Source: Takakia lepidozioides (lineage: Eukaryota; Streptophyta; Takakiopsida; Takakiales; Takakiaceae). From it: a DNA stretch of 64,000 bases. Positions 33,427 to 44,700 of this stretch are shown one piece after another (position 1 is the stretch's first letter; the number at the start of each line of letters is the position of its first letter). The notes beneath the pieces were generated by a model that was given only the letters and a program-made list of their open reading frames with translations, had not been told where the DNA came from and did no database searches. Made by a program: the position numbers and the translations under genes. The stretch covers positions 13,454,001 through 13,518,000 of the forward strand of contig CM060731.1 in NCBI GenBank assembly GCA_030704615.1. The letters run 5' to 3'.

Positions 33427-34930
33427 CAGCAGGGATCAAACGTGTCTGAAATTAGTTGTAAATGCAACCACTAGCCCATAAATTTCAGACTCATCTGCGT
33501 GGTCAGATGCTCTACAGGGTCAGACCATGATGTGAGTCAGCCCAATGCTTTGCACTGGATTTGCGGAGCTTACCAGTGTGCTTTTAATGCCTTTGTCAGA
33601 GCTTGGGGATTTCTAGCACTGTTCATTCATTTTGGCTCCTTGGCCAGTTACTAAGCCCTAGGAACGTAGCTCTATCATTGTCCTCTTGGGTCTGTAACTT
33701 TCAGGTCCCCCGTTTGTACATGCCACCACCATGGTCTAATTGTTACAACTGGCTCCAGGAAAGGTTTGGCCATAAGTTGCCCCCAAGTGTAAATGATAAC
33801 TAAGGAACAGGCTGGGAATTTGTTCCAACCTTGAACTAACATAAGACTTCGACGTGTAGTATGTAGCCTTTGTGAAACCAGTCTTTGTGAACTATGACGC
33901 TTTTTTGTATCATTTTAAAGTTACACACTTGAATCATAAGCCTTGTATACTTCATATCTTTTGCCTCGCGGTTCTTTGATCATCGCTTGAGCAAGCAGCC
34001 CAGCAGCCTGTGCCTTGCCTGTGTACCACCACAGTTCCTGACCAAGTTACAAAATGCTCCTTCAACCATCCATTGGCTCTTTGATGGGCTGTGCGCTGAT
34101 ATGGCCCAGGTCTATGAATACAACAAAGTTTTGGAGGAAGCCAATTTTCTCTGTGGAATACTGGGCACATGTAAAGGCCGCGTTTGTCAAGATTTTGTGT
34201 TGGAAGATATTCTGCATTCCACCTTGCTTATCAACATCATGACCATTTCTTCTATACATTTCTGAAAATTACACTGGAACTCAAAACAATCACTTCTGCA
34301 TAGCCCAGTCCCACTTCTGCACTAGTCCAGGGGCGTTGCGGTAAGTTGTTTTGCATCACTCATAAGCTTGTCATACGGATAACAAAATCACAACAATGTG
34401 CTTATAGACTAGGTAACGGGTGGCCTCAAACCGGTTCCGACACATCCAGAAATTGGATGGATTGTGCCTTGAAGAGGAGCATGCAAGTAGCAGTATCCTG
34501 GCATCTAAAATACCATCAATGCAATGGAGAAATGTAGGACTTGCTTCTGCTATACAATTTGCAGCTGCCCATAATCGTCATTGACTGCAACCCATCGATA
34601 CTAATCTACTTCAGGAAGTGCTTTGCCACTCAATTCTTACAAACGCAGCTCACCAATGTCTGAATGGAGTGAGTGTTGAAAATGTAACACACAGGTTCCT
34701 GAGAGATTCAAGTTCCGACATCCTCAATTGTGATGGGATTTGACTGTCCTGGCGTGAACCTGCTTCCAATCTATCGAACTCCTCACATATGGTGATGCAA
34801 TAGGCTGCACATGAATGTAAGGGGAGATTCTCCAAGGGGGGGGCCATTTGCATGTATCGAACGGTCTAGGATATTGGAGGAAGGATGATCCCTATTACCA
34901 GTCTCATGAATCGCTGTCCAAGGCTGTGGT
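33427..34930. other. Region between the MBD and RNase H genes; nothing recognised
   Basis: The start probably carries the MBD 3' untranslated region. Short open frames on both strands overlap and show no domain. Confidence 0.4.
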
Positions 34931-36115
34931 CTACTCTTGAAGTGCATTGGCGGCCATCCGGTCAGCCCCTTTGTTGTGCTCACCAGGAACATACCAGACG
35001 CGGATAACGACGCCTTTGTGGAACATAAGTTGCTTGATCTCACGGTCAAGACGCCGAAACATTTTTCCACCATTTCAGCCAACTTTATGGTTAGAACCGT
35101 TTTTCCAAAGGTATGAATAAGAACTTGTGTGCTTCAGCCAATGGCAGTAGTCTACTGCCCCGATTCACAACATGAACATGTGAATAAGAACATTGGCAGC
35201 AATCTGCTGCCCATCTTTTCACCATATCAGCCAGCTTTATGGTTTTAAAACCAGATTTCCTTAAGGTATGAAAAAAGACATATCATGTTACACATGGGCA
35301 TTTTTTAAGTGGTGCTATAAAGAGCAAACCCACATCCAGGAGAAGTATTAAAGCCCACGAGTAGGGAAGGCTTTTCATCATAAGGGATCTGATGCTGACA
35401 TAAGGCATCAACTATAGGTTACCAGTTAACAGGAGTAATGTGCATTGCTTGAACCACATAATTGGAGTCCATCATCACAACAAATGTTGACCCGCACCAA
35501 CAATATCCGTCCTCCGAACACTTCCGGTCAAGCATCTCCTGGGAAGCCTTGAGCGCAGCGATAGCTGATCTCGGCACTCTGGTTTGTTTGCGGCTTGCTC
35601 AAAGGCAGGAGTTCCCCTTTGTTGTAAAAAGCTCCAGGCCCACCGTACACACCAACGCTCGCCCGGGCATATGGCGTCCCGTTGCCCCTGCATGCGCCAT
35701 CCACGTACAGCCCATAGAATTTGTCAACTGACAAATCTTTCAGGTGCACGAACGAACAATATTTGGCGTTGTATGTGAAGACCTTTCTGGGGGTGGCACC
35801 CTCACGGAACTCATACCGACACGGGTCAAATGTCAACTGGCTCCCCCAACCATTGGAAAACTGATAGATCGCCCCTTGCATGGTAACAATTATCTTCCTC
35901 AGGTGTCGACATCCGCACAGAGACTTGTGACTGAGGAACGACCAAGGAAAAGTTGAACAAAGATCAAGGCTTAAACCCTGGGAGTAATACTTACCTGCAT
36001 GAGAATCGAGCGAAATTGCCAAGATAGTTGAGGACATGGTTGAAAACCAAAGTAATCGACCATCCCAGCTCAAGCCCTTCTGATCATCAACCTTTTCAGT
36101 GTGTATCGAATGCAT
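34931..36115 (-). pseudogene. Type 1 RNase H gene, probably damaged
   Basis: The minus strand encodes most of an RNase H1-type fold, which cuts RNA in RNA-DNA hybrids. In one open frame (36115-35528) lie GLYVDGACRGNGTPYARASV (first catalytic Asp) and QTNQSAEI (catalytic Glu). After a one-base shift near 35565 the next frame gives AALKASQEM and VVMMDSNYVVQAM (third catalytic Asp), then NW and a donor, TG|GTAACC, at 35422. A further exon-like piece at about 35066-34931 supplies the end of the fold: FRRLDREIKQLMF and WYVPGEHNKGADRMAANAL. Its acceptor side has an in-frame TGA, and a related segment is duplicated at 35180-35280. The DGACRGNGTPYARAS form resembles fungal and plant eukaryotic RNase H domains rather than LTR-element RNase H. 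Frame loss suggests a pseudogene. Confidence 0.6.
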
Positions 36116-37097
36116 TTTCTATCCCTCATGCATGTACGTAAGGTACTATGCTGATTTCATACTGTATGAAATCCCTAATCCTTCTGTGCCCATTCAATGT
36201 GCACTTCCACTAGCATGCTTTTTTGTAGGGTTATGTTCTTCCCCCAGGACGCAATCATTTGAGAACCTTGGAGAGGAGCAAAAGCCCATTATTCAGAAAT
36301 CAGATCACACTTTTAGGGGAGATCGTATGGGGCTTGTACCAAGAACACTCACATAAGTATTGCTTGTGTGAAAGAATTGCCATGGAATTAGATACTCCAT
36401 ATTATGCACTCTGCACAAGAAGTAAGAGGGATCCTAGCTTCAAATATTGTGCATCTTGAGCACATGTCCAGCCTTGCCAGTAAGGTCTCCACCAACAAGA
36501 ATGTAATGAGCACGGGGCCACTGACAAGAGTACTAAGGCGCACTTACTAAAACACAACTAGGGTTAATCAAGTAACACAATCTCTACTTCACATGGATTA
36601 AGTGCGAGAGAGGAGTACAAATTGAAACTGAGTGTTGGCCACCATGCCTTTCAAGGAGCAGGTTGCAAAGATCTGAGAGAAGATGTCTTGTGAGAGCACT
36701 GTGACGATAATGAAAATTTGGCAAGATGGGTAGGAGGGAATTAAGCTTATGCTTGTAGTACTACGCACATGAGGGTGCGGGTAGCCCTGTGGTACCCAGC
36801 GGATGTGGGGGCGGACATCCGCCGTGACCACCGACATAGGCGGATGAAATCCCACGACTCATCCGTTGGGTGAACTCGTGCAAAAATTCACCGTGGCTTT
36901 GGTCGTTTCTCTAAGGGCACACATGCCACTACTCCACTTAGTGGAAAGCTTTACATGAGGACTTTAAACCGGGTGTGAATGAGAGAGTTGCCACTCGTTG
37001 CAGATTATATATTGAAAAACCCACATGAGGGTAGCATAAATTAGGTTCTTTGCAAAAAATGGAGAGGCTTTTCATTGGCAATAGAGCTTGATAGAGC

Positions 37098-37260
37098 ATA
37101 ACTTCTTGTGTTCTTATTCAATTGGAGTGAAATAAATTCTCAGAAATGGGGCATGAAGCTAGCTTTCGAACAAGCTATTGCAATCTCATACAGCATGGAT
37201 TCACAACATATGACAAGCCCAAATGTAAGAGCAGGTCATATTGTCAAGGAAAATCAAAGT
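37098..37260. repeat. Outlying unit of the ~188-bp satellite
   Basis: This stretch (TAACTTCTTGTG, TTATTCAATTG, AGCTAGCTTTC, CACAACAT, AAGCCCAAATG blocks) matches the units at 38264-39240. A LINE fragment now separates it from the main array. Confidence 0.8.
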
Positions 37261-38260
37261 ACGTGAACTCCCGACAGTGAAACAGAAAATGAATATTGTC
37301 TTCGGGTTGCCCACACAATAGGCAATTGCACTCTCCCTTTCCTCTCTGCTTCTGTTTACTGTTAAAAGGTAGGCTTCCCGCCCCGAGTTTAAATTTCAGT
37401 CTGGTGCCGAGAGTGGGTAAACCCTTCAGGTCATCCATGATATCATCCCCCGTGTCACAGACTGGAAACAGGTTCAGGGAAGTTTTATGCCTAACTTCAT
37501 TTTCATCAGACAATTTTCTGGTAACAGACATGGCTTTGGACACTACAGTCTCTAAGTCAGATTTATCCAGCAAGGTCAAGACTTGCGGGTCCAGATTCAG
37601 ATCCTTCGGAATCTCTTCTACTCTCTTCTACCAGGACTTAGCCTGTTTGACAGGGCGGTCCTGTTTCCAAGATATATAGTCGATTAACTTAGGACATATG
37701 GTTTGGAGCATGTTGACATGTACTCCTTAAGCACCCCCACTTGAATGGATTCTAGAGACTTAGCCTGGTTGGAGTTATCAACCCATATAGTAGATCCGTA
37801 CTCTAAAGCAGGTCTAATAACGCGGCAAAGCAAGGTTTTCTTTACCTCAGTGTTAATCCCTCTGCAGTGGAAAAATATCATGAGACTTGGCGCTTTGCCT
37901 AAGCCACTTTGAACAACTTTCTGGATATGTGCATCCCAGTTGTAGTTGGAGGAAAACTCACCGCCCAGGTATGTGTAGGAAGAGAGGACTGGAATCTTTT
38001 GCCTACCCCACTGCCACTTCAATATGCCTCCATGCTTGTGAATCTTGTGGCCCGCACGTCTTTCCCGGGGGGCTCCGATGCGAGGCATGCCATCTCATCA
38101 GTGTTGCCAATGAGGGGCTTCGGTAGTGTGCCTTCAATCGCAGGATCATCAGAAAGTAATGCATTTTCTAGGATGAAATACCCCACGTCCCCCACATGTA
38201 ATCATTCCATAAGCACACATAAATACAACACCCTTATGTCTTTCCCTTTATGCACCCTCT
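37244..38260 (-). pseudogene. LINE (non-LTR) ORF2 3' fragment
   Basis: The frame from 38088 to 37684 has the region just after the LINE reverse transcriptase core: SSYTYLGGEFSSNYNWDAHI, KKTLLCRVIRPALEYGSTIW. The frame from 37579 to 37244 has the C-terminal zinc-finger region: GTRLKFKLGAGSLPFN and CLLCGQPEDNIHFLFHC (CxxC...HxxxxC). The two frames do not join cleanly. The RT catalytic motif and the endonuclease are missing, so this is a 5'-truncated copy. It lies between two parts of one satellite array, with no poly(A) tail seen. Confidence 0.7.
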
Positions 38261-38263
38261 CCC

Positions 38264-39240
38264 TCATTACATCAAGCTGGGCCTCGGTTTTCCAACCATA
38301 ATTTCTTGTGTTCTTATTCAATTGGAGTGAAATAAACTCCCAGAGCTAGGAAATGAAGCTAGCTTTGCAAAAAGCTATTACACACCCATACTACAGGAGC
38401 TCATCAGATTCTACATGCCAATATGTGAGAAGAGGTCATATTTACAAGGGAAAACAAACTACATCAAGCTGGACCTCGGTTTTGCCAGCCGTAACTTCTT
38501 GTGGTTTTATTCAATTGAGATGAAACGAAAACTCAAAGGTAGGGAATCAAGCTAGCTTTCCAAGAAGATATCACACACCCATACTGAATGAATTCACAAC
38601 ATTCTACAAGCCCAAATGTGAAAGAAGGGCGTATTTTGAAGGAAAACAAACTACATCAAGATGGACCTCGGTTTTCCAAGCATAACTTCTTGTGGTTTTA
38701 TTCAATTGAGATGAAACCACATCTCAGAGCTGGGGAATCAAGCTAGATTTCCAACAAGATATTACACACCAATACATAATCGACATTCTATAAGCCCAAA
38801 TGTGAAAGAAGGCCACAATATGACGAAAAATAAACTACATCAAGCTGGACTTCGGTTTCTTGGCCATAACTTGTTGTGGTCTTATTCAATTGAGGTGGAC
38901 CAAAATCTCTGAGATGGAAAATCAATCTAGCTTTTTAAAATGATATCACACACCCATACAGCTTGAATGCACAACATTCTACAAGCCCAAATGTGAATGC
39001 AGGTCACAACATGAAACCAAGCAAAATACTTCAAGCTGCACCTCCGTTTTCTTGCCATAACTTCTTGTGGTCTTACGCAATTGATGTGAAACGAAATCCC
39101 AGAGCTAGGGAATCAAGAGAGCTTTCCAATAAGATATCACGCATCCATACTGCATAAATTCTCAACATTCTATAAGCCCTAATGTGAATGTAGGTCACAG
39201 TATGAAACCAAACAAAGTACTTCAAGTTGCAAAAGTAACC
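38264..39240. repeat. Tandem array of a ~188-bp satellite, five units
   Basis: Units restart at about 38300, 38490, 38681, 38864 and 39055, each with (C)TAACTTCTTGTGG, TTATTCAATTGAG, AATCAAGCTAGCTTT, ATATCACACACCCATAC, CACAACATTCTACAAGCCC and CATCAAGCTGGACCTCGG-like blocks. Spacing is 184-191 bp. Units are perhaps 80-85% alike, so the array is old. Confidence 0.9.
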
Positions 39241-39953
39241 CTAACATGGATTCCCTCTCTATGCTTAAGGTGGTGAAGCTTCCATGTCGTGTACTTCGTA
39301 CACTTCCATACTGTTAAGTATGATGTGTGCTAGGCAAAGAGCAAGCTAACGTTTGTTTTAACATGAAAAATAACTTATGTTTTTTTATCTAAAAATTATT
39401 TTCTTTTCACTTACTTTTATCCGGCAGACCCGCTTATAGGCTGAGCAATCGCGCGGGGCGAATATTGCTATCAGCGCGGTGAAGCGGTGTCAGGGGCGGA
39501 TCAGCCCACTTTTCCAGCGGATCAGCCCCGTTTCACACTCATGTGCGCAGGACTTGTAAAGGAGAAGTGAGGAATTGGAGAGAAGAGGATGAGCATGAAC
39601 AAATGTGCTCTTGATTCTTTCACTGTTTTGTAACTAGCTGCTGATCTGATTCAGTACATTGTTTCCTCGCCATGCTCATGCTTTGCACTCCTCTTTATGT
39701 TTTTGTAGTGGATCCTTGATAATCACCCTATCCATTATTGTGGGTGAGTTGGGTGTCATCGATATATAGGGTACGGTCTTGGTACGGTGCTGTAGATGAT
39801 GTACCTATGGCACTTTTTGATCAAATTTGACGAACTCATACCGCCTACATCACTCGTGCATTTGGATTTGTGCTGTTGGAATGACAAAGATGCCCCCCAA
39901 CTGATGAAAACAATTAATTCATGGATGTGTGTGTATGTGGTGGCGTTCAACAG
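39241..39953. other. Region upstream of the CVNH exon
   Basis: A GC-rich segment at 39420-39535 repeats GGATCAGCCC words. The last 13 bases read GGTGGCGTTCAACAG, a usable splice acceptor. A first exon with a signal peptide would be expected here if the CVNH gene is secreted, but I cannot identify one. Confidence 0.35.
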
Positions 39954-40199
39954 AGTGTGGTGATTTTGCTGCATCTTGCACACCTATATATATCTCGGGA
40001 AGCGTCCTCTCAGCCTCCTGCACAAATACGATTGGACATAGCGTGATTTCTAGTTTAGATCTCAATCCATTTCTAGGCAACAACAATGGGAACTTGGTGC
40101 AGGGATCCGATTTCTCGGCGTCATGCACCTCACGAGGATTTGGCCTGCTTGGACCGGAATACGATGTTTTTGCTCTTTGCAAGAAGCTAGATGGCACCG
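39954..40199 (+). CDS. Cyanovirin-N homology (CVNH) domain exon
   Basis: CVNH proteins are sugar-binding lectins made of two tandem sequence repeats, known from cyanobacteria, fungi and ferns. The exon reads CGDFAASC, IYISGSVLSASC, SSLDLNPFLGNNNGNLV, then DFSASC, GLLGPEYDVFALC. Both cysteine pairs of the family (one per repeat) are present, with the SLDLNxxxxNxNGxL signature of the first repeat. The second repeat is cut short after LCKKLDGTG, where CCG|GTAAGA is a strong donor. An acceptor (TTCAACAG) precedes the exon. Frame: it starts with two bases of a split codon and ends in phase 1. The missing end (a second SIDLN-like segment) should be in a later exon, which I could not find before 41800. 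Without splicing the frame stops at TTCTAG, 40216. Confidence 0.72.
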
Positions 40200-40216
40200 G
40201 TAAGAATACGTTCTAG

Positions 40217-40339
40217 GTAGCGCACTGGAGCGCGGCCGCTACGGGCCGTAGCAGGAGCTGTGCGTGACGAGACGCGGGAGCGTCGAGCCAGTCACAGCGA
40301 CCTGCTACTGCTCGTAGCGGCCGCGCTCCAGTGCGCTAC
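40217..40339. mobile_element. GC-rich 123-bp hairpin (foldback) element
   Basis: Perfect 27-base inverted arms lie at 40217-40243 and 40313-40339, starting GTAGCGCACTGGAGCGCGG. Inside, GTAGCAGG and CCTGCTAC pair, as do GTGAC and GTCAC. The centre is the small perfect hairpin GACGC-GGGA-GCGTC. Almost the whole segment can fold on itself. It starts 17 bases after the CVNH exon. No clear target duplication is visible. It could be a MITE or the source of a hairpin RNA. Confidence 0.85.
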
Positions 40340-41799
40340 AGGACGTAATGTCACTGTCGCTAAGGATGGAGCAGGTCATAAAGTGACCTGCTGAGTAGGT
40401 CTTTCAGCCCTGTCACATCATAAAAGGACATACGAAGGACACAAAATACGAGATGAAAAGAAGGACACAGGCTACAGGAAATAGCGGGCCTCCTCGTACG
40501 CAATCAAAACCTGACACGTCAGCGTGATGCGCACGGCAGTGCATTACGTACTACAACGTACAAATCAATGTAGTGAACAATGACGGGACTTTGGCCTGGA
40601 ACAATTGTCGCCGCCGCTCTTTGCTTGAATCCACGCTAGTTGATGCTGCTCACAATTAAGGAGCTTGCGGATCACTGGGAGGCAGGAATATTCTCAACTG
40701 AAGATCGAACTCAAACAGGCAAATAAACGTTCAGTACGATGCGTGTATCCATGTCCGTGCTGGTTTACATGCTGTTGCATCTAGTACAGCTGTAGCTATG
40801 AACTTGGGAAATTGGGCCTTAAAAATTGGGCCTTAAAATTGGGCCTTAACCATGGCTGTGGGGGGGCCAAATAGCCGATTCAGTAAGTAGCTTAACTGTA
40901 TGAAGAGAGTAACACATACTTTGTGGGTTGTTTGAATGGTGAATACAAACAAGTTTTGCTAAATGGCATATCTCACATAATGTGATACAGGCGGTGGAGC
41001 CTCATAAAAATCTAACCCGGGGTCAAATGTGGCTAATGTGAAGACCCCACCAACGGTGGAACATTGTTTCGTGTCCTTTCCTGTGTAGATCTGGTCTAAA
41101 TTTCAATCACTCTACAGGCACTGGAAAGGGTTGGAAACCCTGCAATTCTATCTCAACATCTCAAAATCGTCCATTTGGCACTCCTGCCAGCTTGGAAATT
41201 GTCTGAGTCCCTCTGCACTATGGGCGCATCTGGAAAGCCAGGTTCTCATTGATATTTGACAACAAACCTATCTGCATCAAAGTATCTCTAGGTAATTTTA
41301 TTTTGACTTACTGATTGACCGGCCGAAAATAGAAATTTGGAACCTGAACCATCTTGAAATAAATGGAAGTGTTACTATAGGAGAGTACAGGAACAATAAC
41401 TTGTCTGAAAGGACGTCATTCGTTTTTTTTCATTCAAATGGACTATCAAATCTGTGGTTAAACTGAACTAACCTACAAAAATTGACTAGGAGATCTGATA
41501 TTATTAATTTAACAGGATAGGTTATAAGAACCACCTACCTCTCCATGATCTCCCTGAAATATCCAAACTTGTCAGGGACCATTAGGTTTTAAGGCTTGCT
41601 TTTTAATGCAGTACTGTAATGGCACCAACCTAATGTCCAAGATAGTAATGAAATGAGGTCGTATCAGACAAAACTGGGTGTTTAAGAGGAAGTACCGTAG
41701 CTGTTAACTCTACTCAATCGGACAGTTTGCCACTGAACTTCTGATGCAGCAGAAGATACTCTTTAGTCTTAAAGGAAATGTCCCTGTGCCAAGTGACAA
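40340..41799. other. Region between the hairpin and RPN2; no gene recognised
   Basis: Three close copies of AATTGGGCCTTAA lie at about 40810-40850. The part nearest 41800 probably holds the RPN2 3' untranslated region. No missing CVNH exon or other coding frame is evident. Confidence 0.4.
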
Positions 41800-44700
41800 T
41801 TATGCTGCCTTGACCTTTGTGGAGTAATCAGCCAGGTGGGAGAGAATGTAATACCCTGGCACCACAGTGATTACCCCCAGTACTCCCAGTGTCCGCAATG
41901 TAGTGAACAAGTTGAGCTGCATACAATGATGCCAAAAAATTCAGTCACATTGGACGAGTAATTTCCTGCGAACCTATTTCAGTCGTGACAGCCTGTGCTT
42001 TCCAGTATTTTGGTAAATGACTAACTGGGCAGCTAAATGGAACCTTTAAATTCCTACCCCACCAGCTGAGCTCATTCACATTTGTAAGAATTCTTTTTTG
42101 TAAGAACTAAAATTCTCCCTCCCTGAGATTCCCAAACAAGCAGAACTCAGTAGTAAACTTAATAAAAACATGATCCCATTTTCTTTGAGCCATATTTTTC
42201 CCTCAGTGGATTAAACTCACCTTCAACCAGAACAAGAAGTAGAGTAGTAGGATGCTGGCAACTCCACCATGGAATCCCAAAGCAGCAATCACTGGCAGTC
42301 CAGATGATGGGAAAAGCTTCAGATTTGCACCTAGATATAGAAGCTGCACACAAGTGCAAATAGTACCGTGCCAAGCACCACAAATGTTATCAAGGAGAGT
42401 TTGTGGAGACTAGAGAGACAGTGCAATGCTGACAGTGCTGGACTTAGAATAGGCTTTCTACTTCCCCCCCCAAAAAAGGGACTTCTGCCAAAGATAAATT
42501 ATGGTGTCACTTCACCCTGAAGGACAACTGCCTTTGGTTTGGAAGATGGACAACTAATAATGGCCAGAACTGGGGCAAAATGGTTGCCCAAACCTCCCCC
42601 ACGCACTCAAAAGCCCCAGGCACCCACATATTAGATGACTGTCTGACCCAACAACCCCCTTTTTATATCTGGGTTCGCCATACTGAGTGACATCCAACAT
42701 ACACGTATGTGGCTGTGAACCCATGCCCACTTGCCCTAACCCACTGAGCTCGCTGTTGGATGCTACTTTCTACTATAATCAATGTCAGCCCTTAATCCAC
42801 AATCTGATCCTCTGTGACAGAGTTGGGGTTCCAGATGAGTATCATATCCTGGTGAAATTAACCCAGGACCAGCTTTCCAAGCAATAAGCTGGAAGAGGAC
42901 TCCAAGGGCACGCTCCATCAGCAGTCAAGAAACTGCAATGAGTCTTTCTCATTCTTTCATCTGATCTGCATAAAAATGTCTTTACTGCTGTGACATTTCT
43001 TGCTCAATTTTGCTTTTTTTCTACTCAGATCGTTACTCATAAGAACCAGGATAGAACACTAGATTCAGACAAAATGGTTTGACTGTACACAAGCGGTCAG
43101 TGACTTCAGCTGCCAACAAGCCCACACGATGAGAGCCTGCAAAAAGTTTGGAAGGAGTTCACACCAAGCATACAATGTCTATGAGGACAAATGACTGACA
43201 GAAGATTCCGCAACAAAGTGTTCATGAACCTCAACAAAATGAAGGCACTTACCCCAAGAAAGAAACCAGACAGAGGAAGCAGTGTCAGGACCAAGAAAGT
43301 GCTTGACAGGTAAGTAGCAGGCCGCTTTTCAGGCTGCCTGAAAATGTGTGCAATCTCTGGCTTTGGGCCAAACCGAGAAGTTATCTCATCCGAAGCAGTT
43401 GGAGGCCGTGCTTTGCCCTCTGGAGTATCTGGCAAGTCCAGGTCTAGGTTTGCCAAAGTCCATACAAATGGATTCTCCTGCTCACATTTCACCATTTCAA
43501 TCAGTGCCATTCATTTGCTTAACTCAGGTGGCAAAACAGATATCAGACCAGTAATCTTGAAGTAGAGAGAGGTGACAAACAGAGGTTCCCTTCCATTGCT
43601 GGATTGAAGGCCCAGACATTGTTTGCAACTTCATCACATGAAAACTCTCCACTTCATTGTTTCTTGTATTATGGAGATGTGCGAAGAGCTAATTGAAAGA
43701 ACCTAGTGACAACTTCCAACCGTCCCAGGGAACATAGACAATGGAAGCTACGTCACATGGAAAATTAATTAAGCGAGGCAAGCCAAAGGGAAAAGGTCAT
43801 ACCATTGTCATATCACCCACAATCAACTCAATTGTGTACGTTCCTGACAGATAACGTAACTTTTCTACCAAGCCCAGGAGATCCTGTAATCGGCACCCCA
43901 CCAAGTCTCCATTAGTAATCCAATTCTAATAGGAAGGGGAATGATGGGGTTGTAGGAATTAGCAGATCAGTGCAGGAATTCAATCAGCAAATCACTGAAG
44001 ACCTGCTCGCATCATACCAGAGATAGCTCAAAACGCTTCCCAGAGGATTGGACCAGATAGAGGTGTTCAACTTGGCTCTCATGCCGTAATTTCACAAAAA
44101 CCTGCCCACACCAAGCACCAAGTCTTTAATAAGAACAGTGTTCTTATACAAACAAATAACAAGAAACACCATTAGTAACTCAGTCACAAATTATATGACA
44201 TGCCGTAATTTCACAAAAACCTGCCCACAACAAACACCAAGTCTTTAATAAGAACAGTGTTCTTATACAAACAAATAACAAGAAACGCCATTAGTAACTC
44301 AGTCACAAATTACATGAAAGGAAGTAACATGTTCAGAAGGAGAACCTGTTGTGGTTTGAATGAGCCACCTGACGGAGATGTGAGCTCGAATGTTAGCCGC
44401 AGTTTCTGTAGATGATTTGCTGACAACGTAGCTGTGTCCTTTTTCCCATAATCTAACCTGCTTTGCATGGCATACAAGCAGTACTTGACAAGTAAGAGGC
44501 TGCTTGATAAACATAAAGTTTGTCTTGAGAGTTCTACTTTGCCATTAGCTTTGCAACCGCTTCCAGGTTGGGAATAACCATAATGACAGATAATGCATTT
44601 AGCTAGTTTTGTGGTACGGTCAGTATGGCATAGATACAATGAGTACCTCCCTTGAGCAACATATTACAAGAGTTTTCCATTAGTTTCTATTTCAGCAAGT

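Noticed and set aside
35528-36115. RNase H as part of an LTR retrotransposon
   Set aside because: The DGACRGNGTPYARAS form and NQxAEI spacing fit cellular eukaryotic RNase H; no RT or integrase surrounds it.
39954-40199. CVNH exon as bacterial or fungal contamination
   Set aside because: It sits in continuous sequence between plant-type genes and has eukaryotic splice sites at both ends; only read-level data could overturn this.
42687-42887. Plus-strand frame of 66 codons within RPN2
   Set aside because: It lies in an RPN2 intron, on the opposite strand, with no domain or splice partners.
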